A stretch of 64,000 nt of DNA. Origin: Verrucomicrobiaceae bacterium (GTDB lineage Bacteria; Verrucomicrobiota; Verrucomicrobiia; Verrucomicrobiales; Verrucomicrobiaceae). Below are positions 63,807 through 64,000 of the stretch, piece by piece. The DNA lies in the NCBI GenBank assembly GCA_016795485.1, contig JAEUHM010000004.1, positions 118,641 to 182,640 of the forward strand. The letters run 5' to 3'. The translations under genes were made by a program, and so were the position numbers. Under the pieces are notes generated by a model. The model saw only the letters and a list, made by a program, of their open reading frames with translations, ran no database searches and was not told the DNA's origin. Numbering within the stretch: the first letter of the stretch is position 1; each line of letters starts with the position of its first letter.

Positions 63807-64000
63807 TTGTCGGCGCTCCGGCAGTGGCTTTCGGACGCCGAGCAATGGCTTTCGGACGTCGAGCAATGGCTTTCGGACGTCGAGCAATGGCTTTCGGACG
63901 TCGAGCAATGGCTTTCGGACGCCGAGCAATGGCTTTCGGACGCCGAGCAATGGCTTTCGGACGCCGAGCAATGGCTTTCGGACGTCGAGCAATGGCTTTC
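63807..64000 (+). CDS. Possible heptad-repeat protein (3' partial)
   Basis: In this plus frame the 21-base repeat array translates as repeated Q-W-L-S-D-A/V-E, a seven-residue amphipathic pattern that would form a regular coiled coil. A TTG at 63807 (then S-A-L-R-Q-W-L-S-D) could start it, and the frame is open to the window end; upstream it meets a stop at 63783. It has no clear SD. The other plus frame gives A-M-A-F-G-R-R repeats, and the minus strand an ORF of K-P-L-L-G/D-V-R repeats (63729-63992). It is unresolved which, if any, is translated; a 21-base unit without stops is automatically open in many frames. Confidence 0.3.
   Translation, partial: MSALRQWLSDAEQWLSDVEQWLSDVEQWLSDVEQWLSDAEQWLSDAEQWLSDAEQWLSDVEQWL
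63821..64000. repeat. 21-bp tandem repeat array (continues past window)
   Basis: Eight complete 21-base units and one partial unit follow each other without spacers from 63821: gcaatggctttcggacg(c/t)cga. The only internal variation is C or T at unit position 18 (order C,T,T,T,C,C,C,T) plus gcagtg instead of gcaatg in the first unit. Because the period is a multiple of three, frames stay open throughout. The array runs to the window end, so its full length is unknown. Such near-identical tandem copies are prone to length change by slippage. Confidence 0.95.

Noticed and set aside
63729..63992. Minus-strand open frame with repeated K-P-L-L-G/D-V-R
   Set aside because: It is open because the 21-base unit has no stop; the C/T variation changes Gly/Asp here, and the frame has no supporting start signal or domain.
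63821..64000. Tandem repeats as a possible CRISPR array
   Set aside because: Units are directly adjacent with no spacers and no cas genes are present.

Overview
The window looks like chromosomal DNA of a free-living Verrucomicrobiota bacterium (Verrucomicrobiales, Prosthecobacter/Verrucomicrobium-like). This rests on protein families I recognise, not on a search: a DUF1501/DUF1800 gene pair, PQQ-like propellers with a PQFLGP start, SHD1, DUF6807 and SUMF1-type proteins, very large Calx-beta and thrombospondin-3 proteins, and few Shine-Dalgarno sites. Genes are dense on both strands. I see no tRNA, rRNA, insertion sequence, prophage, CRISPR array or origin. The only gene-free stretch over 300 bases is 19322-19666.

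Layout. 1-5.4 kb: the end of a large NHL/SUMF1 protein, then carA, an FHA protein and purA on the plus strand. 5.4-10.3 kb, minus: coaX, a PQQ-like propeller, a six-helix membrane protein, a PfkB sugar kinase and bioA. 10.4-12.8 kb, plus: an anchored unknown, an RsuA-type pseudouridine synthase and a sialidase-like propeller. 12.9-16.5 kb, minus: glyoxalase-like, old yellow enzyme, rhodanese-YceI fusion, DoxX and pirin genes, divergent from a LysR regulator across a perfect T-N11-A dyad; this looks like an electrophile/redox stress regulon. 17.5-26 kb: DUF6807, purU, glutaredoxin, divergent folP, a SUMF1 protein, proS, a DEAD-box helicase and pyrH. 26-32.5 kb: the DUF1501/DUF1800 pair. 32.6-38.7 kb, minus: pssA, a GT81 glycosyltransferase, an SHD1/heparinase-like protein and a flippase, an envelope/saccharide operon. 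38.9-46.4 kb: a 2094-residue metzincin-like Calx-beta protein followed by a glycosyltransferase. 46.4-49.2 kb: a DUF4126 membrane protein and an outer-membrane barrel carrying a central coiled coil. 49.5-52.6 kb: an M48-like protein lacking one zinc ligand and a cysteine-poor HNH protein. 53.1-59.5 kb: a tight five-gene operon with a coiled-coil protein, a membrane protein, a hybrid histidine kinase, an unknown exported protein and a LolA-like protein. 59.5-64 kb: a DUF116-polyprenyl synthetase fusion, HU, RNase HIII, mutY, and a 21-bp tandem repeat running off the window.

The best candidates for something undescribed are the five-gene envelope operon at 53.1-59.5 kb, the DUF116-prenyl synthetase fusion, and the terminal 21-bp repeat, which in one plus-strand frame encodes perfect seven-residue amphipathic repeats. 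A recurrent EF-hand-like plus beta-sandwich module also appears in three otherwise unrelated large secreted proteins of this window.
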